Shown: positions 1-11,485 of the stretch, one piece after another
How positions within the stretch are numbered: position 1 is the stretch's first letter
Layout: each line of letters starts with the position of its first letter
From: Lepeophtheirus salmonis
Taxonomy: Eukaryota > Arthropoda > Copepoda > Siphonostomatoida > Caligidae
Length of the DNA: 64,000 nucleotides
Direction: 5' to 3'
Assembly: GCF_016086655.4 (NCBI RefSeq)
Contig: NC_052139.2
Span: forward strand, 29,454,002 to 29,518,001
The notes under the pieces: generated by a model
Database searches by the model: none
What the model was told of the DNA's origin: nothing
Seen by the model: the letters and a program-made list of their open reading frames with translations, nothing else
Position numbers and translations under genes: made by a program

Positions 1-3000
1 TCTTAAGAAGCCCGATTTTGATATCAACATGAAGAAGCCTGATTTCGATATCAACATGAAGAAACCCGATTTTGATATGAAAATGTCAATGCCCAAATTT
101 GGTTTCGGAAAGAAGAAAGGAGATGTTGACATTGATGTCGATGGTCCTGATGTTGATTTGAATATGAAGAAACCAGAGTTAGATATTGATGCAGACGCAG
201 ATCTTAAAATGAAGAAACCCGGTTTTGATATCAATCTGAAAAAGCCTGACATTGACTTAAACCTTAAAAACCTGATCTGGATATGCATATGTCAATGCCC
301 AAATTTGGATTTGGGAAGAAAAAGGGAGATTTGGATATCGATGTTGATGCTCCAGATGTCGATGTTAACCTTTCCAAACCTGATATGTCAATAGATGTTG
401 ATTCTGACTTTAAGATGAAGAAGCCTGGATTTGATTTCCATATGCCGAAATTTGGTTTTGGAAAAAAGAAAGGAGATTTAGACGTCGATGTCGACGTTCC
501 TGATGTAGATATCAATGTAGAAAAGCCAGATTTGTCTGTAGATGCTGATGCAGACCTAAAAATGAAGAAACCAGGCTTTGATATAAATCTCAAGAAGCCC
601 GATTTTGATATCAACATGAAGAAGCCTGATTTCGATATCAACATGAAGAAACCCGATTTTGATATGAAAATGTCAATGCCCAAATTTGGTTTCGGAAAGA
701 AGAAAGGAGATGTTGACATTGATGTCGATGGTCCTGATGTTGATTTGAATATGAAGAAACCAGAGTTAGATATTGATGCAGACGCAGATCTTAAAATGAA
801 GAAACCCGGTTTTGATATCAATCTGAAAAAGCCTGACATTGACTTAAACCTTAAAAAACCTGATCTGGATATGCATATGTCAATGCCCAAATTTGGATTT
901 GGGAAGAAAAAGGGAGATTTGGATATCGATGTTGATGCTCCAGATGTCGATGTTAACCTTTCCAAACCTGATATGTCAATAGATGTTGATTCTGACTTTA
1001 AGATGAAGAAGCCTGGATTTGATTTCCATATGCCGAAATTTGGTTTTGGAAAAAAGAAAGGAGATTTAGACGTCGATGTCGACGTTCCTGATGTAGATAT
1101 CAATGTAGAAAAGCCAGATTTGTCTGTAGATGCTGATGCAGACCTAAAAATGAAGAAACCAGGCTTTGATATAAATCTTAAGAAGCCCGATTTTGATATC
1201 AACATGAAGAAGCCTGATTTTGATATCAACATGAAGAAACCCGATTTTGATATGAAAATGTCAATGCCCAAATTTGGTTTCGGAAAGAAGAAAGGAGATG
1301 TTGACATTGATGTCGATGGTCCTGATGTTGATTTGAATATGAAGAAACCAGAGTTAGATATTGATGCAGACGCAGATCTTAAAATGAAGAAACCCGGTTT
1401 TGATATCAATCTGAAAAAGCCTGACATTGACTTAAACCTTAAAAAACCTGATCTGGATATGCATATGTCAATGCCCAAATTTGGATTTGGGAAGAAAAAG
1501 GGAGATTTGGATATCGATGTTGATGCTCCAGATGTCGATGTTAACCTTTCCAAACCTGATATGTCAATAGATGTTGATTCTGACTTTAAGATGAAGAAGC
1601 CTGGATTTGATTTCCATATGCCGAAATTTGGTTTTGGAAAAAGAAAGGAGATTTAGACGTCGATGTCGACGTTCCTGATGTAGATATCAATGTAGAAAAG
1701 CCAGATTTGTCTGTAGATGCTGATGCAGACCTAAAAATGAAGAAACCAGGCTTTGATATAAATCTCAAGAAGCCCGATTTTGATATCAACATGAAGAAGC
1801 CTGATTTCGATATCAACATGAAGAAACCCGATTTTGATATGAAAATGTCAATGCCCAAATTTGGTTTCGGAAAGAAGAAAGGAGATGTTGACATTGATGT
1901 CGATGGTCCTGATGTTGATTTGAATATGAAGAAACCAGAGTTAGATATTGATGCAGACGCAGATCTTAAAATGAAGAAACCCGGTTTTGATATCAATCTG
2001 AAAAAGCCTGACATTGACTTAAACCTTAAAAAACCTGATCTGGATATGCATATGTCAATGCCCAAATTTGGATTTGGGAAGAAAAAGGGAGATTTGGATA
2101 TCGATGTTGATGCTCCAGATGTCGATGTTAACCTTTCCAAACCTGATATGTCAATAGATGTTGATTCTGACTTTAAGATGAAGAAGCCTGGATTTGATTT
2201 CCATATGCCGAAATTTGGTTTTGGAAAAAGAAAGGAGATTTAGACGTCGATGTCGACGTTCCTGATGTAGATATCAATGTAGAAAAGCCAGATTTGTCTG
2301 TAGATGCTGATGCAGACCTAAAAATGAAGAAACCAGGCTTTGATATAAATCTCAAGAAGCCCGATTTTGATATCAACATGAAGAAGCCTGATTTCGATAT
2401 CAACATGAAGAAACCCGATTTTGATATGAAAATGTCAATGCCCAAATTTGGTTTCGGAAAGAAGAAAGGAGATGTTGACATTGATGTCGATGGTCCTGAT
2501 GTTGATTTGAATATGAAGAAACCAGAGTTAGATATTGATGCAGACGCAGATCTTAAAATGAAGAAACCCGGTTTTGATATCAATCTGAAAAAGCCTGACA
2601 TTGACTTAAACCTTAAAAAACCTGATCTGGATATGCATATGTCAATGCCCAAATTTGGATTTGGGAAGAAAAAGGGAGATTTGGATATCGATGTTGATGC
2701 TCCAGATGTCGATGTTAACCTTTCCAAACCTGATATGTCAATAGATGTTGATTCTGACTTTAAGATGAAGAAGCCTGGATTTGATTTTCATATGCCGAAA
2801 TTTGGTTTTGGAAAAAGAAAGGAGATTTAGACGTCGATGTCGACGTTCCTGATGTAGATATCAATGTAGAAAAGCCAGATTTGTCTGTAGATGCTGATGC
2901 AGACCTAAAAATGAAGAAACCAGGCTTTGATATAAATCTCAAGAAGCCCGATTTTGATATCAACATGAAGAAGCCTGATTTTGATATCAACATGAAGAAA

Positions 3001-3240
3001 CCCGATTTTGATATGAAAATGTCAATGCCCAAATTTGGTTTCGGAAAGAAGAAAGGAGATGTTGACATTGATGTCGATGGTCCTGATGTTGATTTGAATA
3101 TGAAGAAACCAGAGTTAGATATTGATGCAGATGCAGATCTTAAAATGAAGAAACCCGGTTTTGATATCAATCTGAAAAAGCCTGACATTGACTTAAACCT
3201 TAAAAAACCTGATATGGATATGCATATGTCAATGCCCAAA
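1..3240 (+). repeat. 588-bp coding tandem repeat, about 5.5 units
   Basis: Taking the CCCGATTTTGATATC box as phase marker, units start at 11, 598, 1186, 1773, 2360 and 2947. Spacings are 587, 588, 587, 587 and 587. A full unit is 588 bp = 196 codons and contains three related sub-repeats of about 69, 53 and 74 residues, each opening with MPKFGFGKKKGD. Units differ by only a handful of substitutions (for example C/T at 1177 and 2786, and GAC/GAT near 3130), so the array was amplified or homogenised recently. The last unit decays after about 3230 into the unique tail. Confidence 0.95.
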
Positions 3241-5487
3241 TTTGGAGTTGGCAAAAATAATTTTGATGTTGATAATCGAGATCTTTCATTAAATACTAAT
3301 TTTGATTCCAACAATGAACTTAAACATAAAAATCCTGATGTGAAAATATCTGGTCGGAGAGCTGGCTTTGGTTTAAAGAAAGGAGATTTGGATGCAAGTT
3401 TAAATAGCGAATCTCCGGAATTAAAATCTAATGTTACTGATGGTTCATTTGACGTGCATAGTGATTTTAAGTATACTAGGCCTCATTTTCCTAAGTTTGG
3501 ATTTGGTGGAAAGAAGAAATCTGTTGGAACTGTTGGATTAGACGGTGAACTAAGTCATAATTCACTTATTATGGATGTGGGTTATAATGATCCAAAAGTC
3601 TCTTTAAATGGTTCTGATATGGATTTACATTTGAAAGGTCATAAAGGAAATTTGGAATTTCATGGTTCTAAGGCCGAAATTGGTTTAAAGCGTCCATCAG
3701 TTAATGTTAATCTCGATGTTAATGCCAAAAAACCAAAAATGAGCTTTGGATCTCGTGTCAATGAATGGAAATCTAACATATCATCTTTCTTCGGAAAGAA
3801 GAAACCTGATTTAACGATATCGACTGATTCACCTTCTGTTGATTTAGATTTCAATTCTGGTCTCAAAGTTGAGTGTGATAAAGTAGATCCAAAGATAAAT
3901 ATGGGGAAAAATGATTCAAATTTGAATAAAAGCTCGGGAGAGATACCAAATTTAAATGCAAATGCATCAATGGGTATTGTAGATATTTCCAACGTTTCTC
4001 CAGCGGTTGATATTAGCTTACAAAAACCCTTAATTGACCCGAAAATATCTGGAAATGTAGATTCTAATATAGATATTTCTGATCCGGGAACTCTAGGACT
4101 TAAAAGGTCTTCCTCTTTGGATGCAGTTAATGATCCTGATTTCCACATGAAAAAACATAAAAATGGATTGGGTACAAGATTTGATGAATGGAAGTTTAAT
4201 GTTTCGTCCTTTTTTGGCAGAAAGAAGTCTACTGCTGGTGATTTAAGGAATCCTAAAGGTGATTTGTCATATAGTACAAAATATCCTAGTATGAGCCCTG
4301 GTAAAAAAGCTATGACTTTAGACTCTTCTAGGAGTTTGAAAGTTCATCACAAAGATGGCGCAAGATTTAAGCCTATAAACGCAGAACAAAGTGATAAGGA
4401 ATCTTTGAAGTCCTTGAATACAGATCTCGATTATAGAAGTAAAAGCCTAAAAAAACAGAGAAGTGGATCAAAATTTAGTTGGTCCTATCTTTTTGGCGGT
4501 AAAAAGAAACATTTGGATGCGGATATTAATGTAAAAATTGATGAATCTGAATCTCCAAAAATTCATGGAAAGGAAAATAATCCAGCCTTATCAATTCATC
4601 AACAAGATGTCGACGTTAAAATTCATTCTAACCTTTCAGGTTCCTCAACTCTCAAAGTTCAAGCTCCTTCTATACCCTGCCCAGATACTACTAATTCTAA
4701 AGTACATTTGGATTCCTCCTCTAAGTTTAGTGACGTGTCTCCAAAAATAAACCTATCTATTGATTCCAAGAAAGTAGACGCAGGTGCTGGTTTTAAAGTT
4801 ATTACTGGTCGAACGCTTGATGATCCTAGCGTTAATACGCAAGAGCACGAGACAAATGAGTTATCCCACATTGTGTCAGAGCAATCCTCTGAAAGTAGAA
4901 CAGGTGACTTTGTTGCTCTAAAGAAGTATAAAAAGTCGGAAGTGACTAGGGAAATCGGAGGTAAAACAACATTGACTACTACAATTCAAAATGTGACAGC
5001 TGACTCCAAATTTATACCTTTTGAATCCTCCTCAAAAACAGTTACAGAAACGAAATCTAGTGAAAGAAAAGAGAAAACCATTTCTAGTCGTGTTGATCCC
5101 GTTACCGGTGAAGTCATTACCACTGTGACAGAAGCTACTGAGCGAAAGGGAGATCCATCTCTTTTGGATGGAAATAATAAGACATTTTCTTCCTCCTTGA
5201 CATCCAATAATCAAGTTATTGTCTCTTCTTCTACATTGTCGTCTGAACGTGTGTTGAATCAAGATTTTTCTCCTCCAACTGCTCCTCCAAGAAAATCTAA
5301 CATTTCGGCCTCTTCGATAACAACGACAACAACCTCAACTCCTGTTAAAACTCCTCGTAAAAGTAAAACCACGGTGACATCCTCCTCCTCCACCTCTTCG
5401 TCATCTCATGTCACTGAATCGGTTGACAGTAGTTTGAGTCCTCTATCGCCTCCTCAAAAAATGAATGAGGAATTCAAATCCTCATAA
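1..5487 (+). CDS. AHNAK-like giant repeat protein, 3' part of gene, frame interrupted
   Basis: The reading frame is already open at base 2, so the gene begins upstream of the window. The repeat region (to about 3240) is built from blocks such as MPKFGFGKKKGD, DVDIDVDGPDVD and KMKKPGFDIN, alternating basic KKKG with acidic DxDxD runs. This is the texture of AHNAK/desmoyokin-type scaffold proteins, whose repeats carry MPKF and DVDxPDVD motifs. I infer a cytoskeletal or submembrane scaffold; no enzyme motif is seen. A unique tail of about 750 residues follows (3241-5487), with decayed repeat copies, two WKxNxSSFFGxKK motifs, a Ser/Thr-rich segment, a PPTAPPRKS proline patch, and a TAA stop at 5485-5487. 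There is no Cys-rich, membrane or signal segment in the visible part. The frame is broken by one-base A-run losses at about 266-270, 1638-1642, 2225-2229 and 2812-2816. Open stretches are therefore 2-394, 283-1656, 1707-2243, 2294-2830 and 2881-5487. Sequencing error, pseudogenisation or alternative splicing could each explain this. The long open antisense frames here are repeat-driven shadows. Confidence 0.72.
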
Positions 5488-6571
5488 GCTGCTGCGTTTA
5501 TTATTTTCATGAAACTTTAAAATGTTTTGCTTTTACTATGTTTGTGGTATAGTTCTTTTGTATAAAGTTATTATTATGATTATATCTTTAATGATTTTGT
5601 GAAAAACAACCTTTTCACTCTGATTTATAATTAGTTTTCCTCTTCCTCCTCCATTATAAATGCTTTTTAATAATAAAAAAAAATAATTATGATTAGATAT
5701 TCACACAATTTATGATGTAAGAATTATGTGTTTTTTTTTAAATTGAAAGAAAGTTTTATTTAGAAAAAATGATCGCGTCATAGATTTATTTTCTAGCCAT
5801 GCTAGCGACCATAAGTATGCATTTACTCTACCAACAATATCATGTTTTATGCATTTTCAAGACAGAGTGACTACCTTCTTATCATTTACATTTTTGATCA
5901 TAATGCATTTCCAGTGTTGTTGGCCGAAACAGCGGACCTGATAAATAAATGAAAGAATGGCGAGCGCGGGCTTCACAATCATTCTGCTTTGTAACTTATT
6001 ACCATAGACATCTCTACCTACCTGGACTACATACAGATGAATAAAAAGCACGCCTGGTCCAATACACGGCTTATTTTTAAAATTGATATGTCATTGTTGT
6101 CGGTAGTGAAAGATATTAAATTTATTATTTTATAGCTTCAGGATTCCGATCGTCACCGTCAAGTTTAAGTACTCGGGGATGCTGTCCATGTTATGACTGT
6201 ACTCCTAAGAATATATGGTCCTGTACCATCGATTTTCTGGTTTGAATGTGCCACATAATCTGAAACTTGAATCCGAATGAGAGAGAACTGCTTCAAAACA
6301 GAACGTGGATCTCAAAGTCAATTCAAAAATATAAACAATTACTAAGCATTTTTGGCCTCCATTGCACGAAATCTGATTATATTACATTGTTAACCATTCT
6401 GTAGACCAAAAATGGTAGTGGCCGTGAACTTAATCGGCAACTGCAACTAAGGTCATGGGCACCAGCTCAAAAACACGTGCTAGCTTTGAGTAAAAGATTA
6501 ATTTAAAATAAATATATACAACAATTTCAAGGATTGACATATGTACTTAATTGAATTACTTAACTTTTCAG
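5488..6571. other. 3' flank and intergenic DNA
   Basis: The first 200 bases are probably the 3' UTR of the upstream gene. The remainder is AT-rich without a convincing exon. The end of this stretch (6561-6571) reads as a pyrimidine tract plus AG, a possible splice acceptor for the THAP-like exon that follows. I could not identify the matching upstream exon. Confidence 0.4.
5672..5677 (+). promoter_or_regulatory. Candidate polyadenylation signal AATAAA
   Basis: A canonical AATAAA lies 185 bases after the stop codon of the repeat-protein gene, in an AT-rich 3' region. A 3' UTR of roughly 200 bases is plausible. No downstream GU-rich element can be judged with confidence. Confidence 0.4.
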
Positions 6572-7056
6572 GAGACTGAAAAATGATGCTGTGCCTCGTG
6601 TGTGGCCAAACCTTCGTCTTAATCTCTCTTCTCCTTTGTTTCTTCCTAGACCCACCGAGCATCCACTAGTGACCTACGACTTCAGCTCCAAAACAAGCGT
6701 TGAGAAGCCTTGGAGCTCAACCGTTAACGACTTGTATGATAAATTGTTACTTGAAACATTACCGTCGGGATTTATACTCCTTAAATCCGCCAAATTGGCC
6801 CTTCTAAGCTGGAAGTGATTAAGGTAGGGGCTTTGATACTAATGCTAGCCTTGAAATCCAAGAAGAACTTACCTTTCGAATTTTTCGTGGGTATTATACG
6901 CTAAGCAATAATTCAATCTCCCACTGTCTGACCACGAAGGCTAATATCATCAAATCAGTAACTGAAGTAATCAGCATCGTTGCGTATTTAGGATCAAAAG
7001 AGTTCTTGAATAATGAAGAGACTTATGAAATAATCATGGGCTTAATAAAAAAATAA
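6572..7056 (+). pseudogene. THAP/P-element-type protein, single-exon relic
   Basis: After a good splice acceptor (TTTTCAG ending at 6571), the frame reads RLKNDAVPRVWPNL. This is the C-terminal AVP-x-x-(F/W)-P signature of a THAP zinc finger. It continues with a linker and LLLETLPSGFILLKS, a segment also found in arthropod THAP-domain and P-like transposase proteins. The first frame stops at 6816-6818. The following homologous-looking segment (DTNASLEIQEELTFRIFRG to a stop at 7054-7056) is in another frame, so a frameshift lies near 6820. The N-terminal half of the THAP finger with its C2CH ligands was not found upstream. Most likely this is a dead piece of a P-element/THAP transposase; a diverged host THAP gene is possible. 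Confidence 0.5.
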
Positions 7057-9297
7057 TCGTCAACTTCTTCTAAGCCAGCCTTTAGGGGTGTGCGTTTTCT
7101 TCTCTGCTGTCCAGTTGCTCCAGACGTCCATGTTGTATGACATATTCATTTTCAGCAAACTTTCTCGTGAAGAAGTTTCTTTGAGTCACTAGCTCATTTC
7201 ATGGACTCATAATTATCTGTGTGTAACGTTCCAGGAAACTTTTGGTAGATGTTTTGCTTCATTCTTTCAAAACTGCTTGACTTTTGCTACATATTACGCC
7301 ATTAGCTTTCTTGTCTTTTTTTTTTATTTCTCTAAGAAATACTTTACTCCCCACTCTATTTTGAAAACGCGATACTTGGTGTCCACTTTTCACTTTTTTA
7401 GAAGCCATAATGATGAGTGAAGGAAACAGGATCTGAAAATGAAAGAACGGGAAATATACATAATTGTGGTATACCCAAACAAAGATGGAGAGAATGAGTG
7501 TAACTCCTGCTTGTACTACATCTACACCAAATATATATTGAATTGCATTGAACAAGATTAAGATACTCAATAGTTCTTTAAAAGATAATACGCATGTTAT
7601 ACACTACAACAATAGTAAATGTAAGATACATAACAATCAATATCTTATAGTTTTCCGAGCAACCTATTCAAATTTAAATTTTACCACAAAGTTTCACCTT
7701 TGTATAAAGCAAATTGAAGTACTCTCAGCGGACCAAATGAACTGACGTCATGAGTTGTATCTGTCCCGTGGGCCGTAGTTTGGTGACCCCTGATTTAGAT
7801 CGATGGAACTATGTGGAAATCTAAATTTGACCAACAAATAAAAGGACTTGAAAACTTGACGTTTGATACGAGGTGTGTTCTAAAAGTAAGATCACTTTTC
7901 AATTTTTATCTTAGTACCCTCGCCACGAACATATACTTATTGTTTCAACTATATAGTATGTCTAGTTTGTTTGTGGTATCGGTATGATAACCATATACCC
8001 AGGTAAGATCAAAATTTTCTTCTTAGCCTTTCTTTTTTCGCGATAGTGTAGCTTTAGAAAAAAAACAAAAAAAAACTGTATTATGTTTTTTATAAGTTAG
8101 AATAATGTTTGTCATTATGAATGGATGTAAAATAGTGACTAATGTTGTATTTTAATCCTCATTGGCGAAATAAATATATTATGCCTCCTTTCAAAATATG
8201 AAAAAGATTTATAAAGGAACTTTTGCATTTTGTCATACCAATTGACAACTTTTCTACACTACCCGTAATCGAAATTCGAAAATAATTGAAAGTTAATTTG
8301 GTCTACCTAAGATATTTGTGCACCTAGAGCTTCATAATTAACTAGCGAAACGCGTCTCTTAGTTTGAAGATATGTATGGTCTTACGCTTATCTTTTTTCT
8401 ACTCCGAACATCGTATTTTTCACTTATGTCCTATGCAACTTTTTCCTTCATTCGCATACTTTCTCTTGTTACTTCAGCTTACACTCCTCCGTTAGGAAAC
8501 TGGGATATTTTATACCCCATGATTCTTAGCAATACTTATTTTTCTTTTGAATATACGTTTTATCCCGAATATTACTTTCTATGCTTCCAAAACGTTAAAT
8601 CTGATCAAATACAATTATTTTTTTATCTTATTTAATCAAAATTTAATTGTATATCTGTATATACTATAATATAATATTATAGTTGCATGCTCCTTGACAA
8701 AACGCATAGGGAATTTATTTCAAAAACGGAGACAGATTTTAAACATAAGATAAAAGTTGTTCAAAATTCTGACTTACGTACGTAAGGCTATGTTTCACTC
8801 TGATGAGACCAGATTCCTGGGCTCTGGAGGGTAAGTTTTTTTTTTCGCTAACAATTTGATCTTTTTTTTTCATGAAAAAAAGATCTCAAAGTTCCCGTGT
8901 CTCAAAGTTTTTTCAAGGTGGTATGACTACACATTTCTAATTATTGTTATTATAATTGCCCAAGGGATGACAGAACTTGTAATGTGTGTTATCGAAAAGT
9001 GTCTCTAAATTTTTCCAGAGTTATTTAAACCTTCAAAAAATAATTTGAAATAAAATACAAAACAGGAGTACGTCCACAATTGACATAATTAAATACTTTT
9101 TCTTTTTGAGGTTTCTTTTTTAGTCAGAGAAAGTTACGTTTGGAAAAAAAAATCCTTTTCACGGCAATGGTACATGCGTAACCTGTATTTTAAAAGTTAA
9201 AAAAGGCCTCCAAATATATAATTGCTTATTCATGTTGTATTCATTTCAAATCTTTGCATAAATAAGTTGCCAATTTTTGTAATTGAAGCGTCAATCA
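7057..9297. other. Intergenic DNA with isolated transposon-end sequences
   Basis: No convincing gene. Two transposon-terminus-like stretches stand out. Around 7762-7792 the minus strand reads like CAGGGGTCACCAAACTACGG, the usual look of hAT terminal repeats. Around 7868-7935, GAGGTGTGTTCTAAAAGTAAG resembles a mariner inverted terminal repeat plus its adjoining untranslated sequence. Neither has a recognisable partner end. ORFs of 65-103 codons here have no recognisable domain. Confidence 0.35.
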
Positions 9298-10707
9298 TCA
9301 TCCTATTTTTTCCTCAGAGAACATACCAAAAAATCTTCTTTTTCCAGCATTATAATTAAGTGGCTTTAGGACAGTAATAGTCGACTCAGTAGATCTTGGT
9401 ATTTTCGGACATTCCCACAAAAGATTAACTATCCCGTCTGGAGAGGCCTTGCAGAAAATGCACATTGTTTTGGAGGAAAATACACTCGACACTTCTAGAA
9501 TGCCAGAAAGGACTCTATACCTGAACAATCTTTCCGCAAAGTTTAAATATGGGTATTGATTCAAAAATCATCTTGACATTACAGTTTTTGAGTCTCCTTC
9601 TATTTGCAACTCTTTGAAAGAGGACCCATTGGTCTGTTAAACATTTGCTCTTAATGTTATATATAAAATACATTCGAAATGGGACTGCTGGTAGGTAGAT
9701 ATTTTTTGGCTTTGGTACAAACTTTTTGTAATATTCCTCAATGTCATTCACCCATCGAGTTTTTGACACCACAATACATCATTAAAAGTAAATATATATT
9801 TTTATTTATTTGCATTATTTCAAACTTATTCATTGAAGCTTTTATTAGCATTCTTTACAATCTTTTCAATTACTGATTTACACGCCGCATCTAACATTTT
9901 CTTCCGATTTCTTCAAATCCCTATGTTTAAAATTGGAAGGAGACTTTAAGTACATAATTAATTATGAAATAGATATTCCATATATTTTTGTATAATTTTT
10001 CTCCAATAAATTTTACCAGTAAACTAGTAATATCATAAAAATGCTTTCATTAAAAGGATAAACTGTCTTGCAAAATATTCGAAGCTTATATAGTTTTCCA
10101 TATTTGTAATTTTATCAATTATATTCAACCCAGAGACCGCCATATTTCAAACATACTTTCTTAACTTTTGCAACAATTAATGCTTTGTTTCATTCTTAGG
10201 CGTCTACACCGATATATATATACTACATATTTCATTTTTGGCCATATTGTTTAGAGATGATTTGTCATAATCTCGGATTTTTTTATATTTAGAAACCGTC
10301 CTAAATTTTTTCGAAAATATTTCGATATGTTTAAAAAAGCTCATTATTACCTCATCTTTCTTCCCAACAAACATTACTCTCAGGTCATTTGCATAAGCTA
10401 AAGGGGGTTGTTCAAAGGTCAGGTCTTGTAGAACTTATTTTCCAACCCTATGAAATATCTTGTGTAGGAGAAGTGTACTCAATATGAACAGTAATGTGGA
10501 AGAAGGGTCTTCTTTCTGGCAAACTTTTTCCACATTCATAGAATGAGTTTAATTCTTTCCAATCCCAACTACTGTCCTTCGTGAGACTAACATACGGCCT
10601 ACCATTCTTATTTTCATCCAATCAGATCCTTTTTCCTTCATGGTCTCCATTATATGATAAGGGGATATGGTGTAATAAGCGTTAACATAGTCAACGTATA
10701 CAATACT
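9298..10707 (-). pseudogene. LINE ORF2 relic: reverse transcriptase palm to C-terminal zinc knuckle
   Basis: Reading the minus strand from 10707 downwards gives decayed but ordered reverse transcriptase motifs. There is YVDYVNAYYTIS (motif A, normally (D/F)xxAFDxI), then VEKVCQKEDPSSTLLFIL near 10470-10525 (normally RQGDPLSPLLF), then LAYANDL at 10381-10401 (the YADD box with its first Asp replaced by Asn). It ends with CIFCKASPDGIVNLLWECPK at about 9406-9465, a zf-RVT-type C-terminal knuckle. The order and spacing fit L1/Tx1-type non-LTR retrotransposons. Several frameshifts and stops separate the pieces. The endonuclease half is missing, so the copy is 5' truncated, which is usual for LINEs. 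Confidence 0.75.
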
Positions 10708-11322
10708 TGCACTGCGGGTGGGGGGAGGGGGGTAGAAGTATATTTGTAGCTAAGAGTGCACCAGATTGAAAAAGTTTGGAAAGCTCTGACCTACACTTAA
10801 AACAACATAGCCCAAATGAATAAAACATTCATTTCTCAAACTTTTGCACAACTTTATTTTTTTTTTTAAATAATTGACTCTAAACATACAGATTGACTTG
10901 GTTCCATATTTAGAATCTATGCATGGATATAAATTAAATTAAGAAATAAATGAGCTAAAAAAAAGAACAACACTTTTTTACAAAAAATAATTAAATAAGT
11001 ATATTTATAGGTTCATTTCTACTTGAAGTAATTGAAGTAGTTCCTTTCGTACACATTAATTATTATCATGTATATCATGGGTATATTTCCACAAATTATA
11101 ATACTCTGTGAAAGGTTGTTGATATAGCAACTCACAATCAAGTCATTATACTATAATTAATCTATTACCATTGTAGTTATAACGTGGGTTAAATAATGAC
11201 TCATTATGAGCAGAAAATGATTGTCCCGTCCATGCTCTCTGTTCTTTTTGAGTGTATCAACGGAAAACAAATCTGTAAATGAACGCAGTTCAAAGATTTG
11301 TTTTGTTTTTTGTTCAAGGAAC
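10708..11322. other. AT-rich spacer with hAT-like end
   Basis: No gene. A sequence around 10755-10792 reads on the minus strand as CAGAGCTTTCCAAACTTTTT, like the start of a hAT-type terminal repeat. A G-run lies at 10719-10732. The rest is AT-rich. Confidence 0.3.
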
Positions 11323-11485
11323 GAGTGTGGTCTGAAAAGTTTCTGACCTCAACTTGAAGAAGAAAGCACTTGTAAAACAAAAACTAGTCACATCTATCTA
11401 GTATCTGTTGACAGTTACTCATCAATGTTTTAGCCATTTTTGACGTGCAGTTGTTATATAGCAGTCGTTTAAGTCAATTGATGTA

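Noticed and set aside
264..3314. Long minus-strand open frames (429, 184, 184 and 184 codons) opposite the repeat array
   Set aside because: They are shadows of the 588-bp coding repeat: the complementary frame lacks stops because of codon composition, and the product is a Ser/Phe-rich translation with no family resemblance.
7762..7935. Complete hAT or mariner element between 7.7 and 8.1 kb
   Set aside because: Only one terminus of each type is visible, with no partner end, target duplication or transposase sequence.
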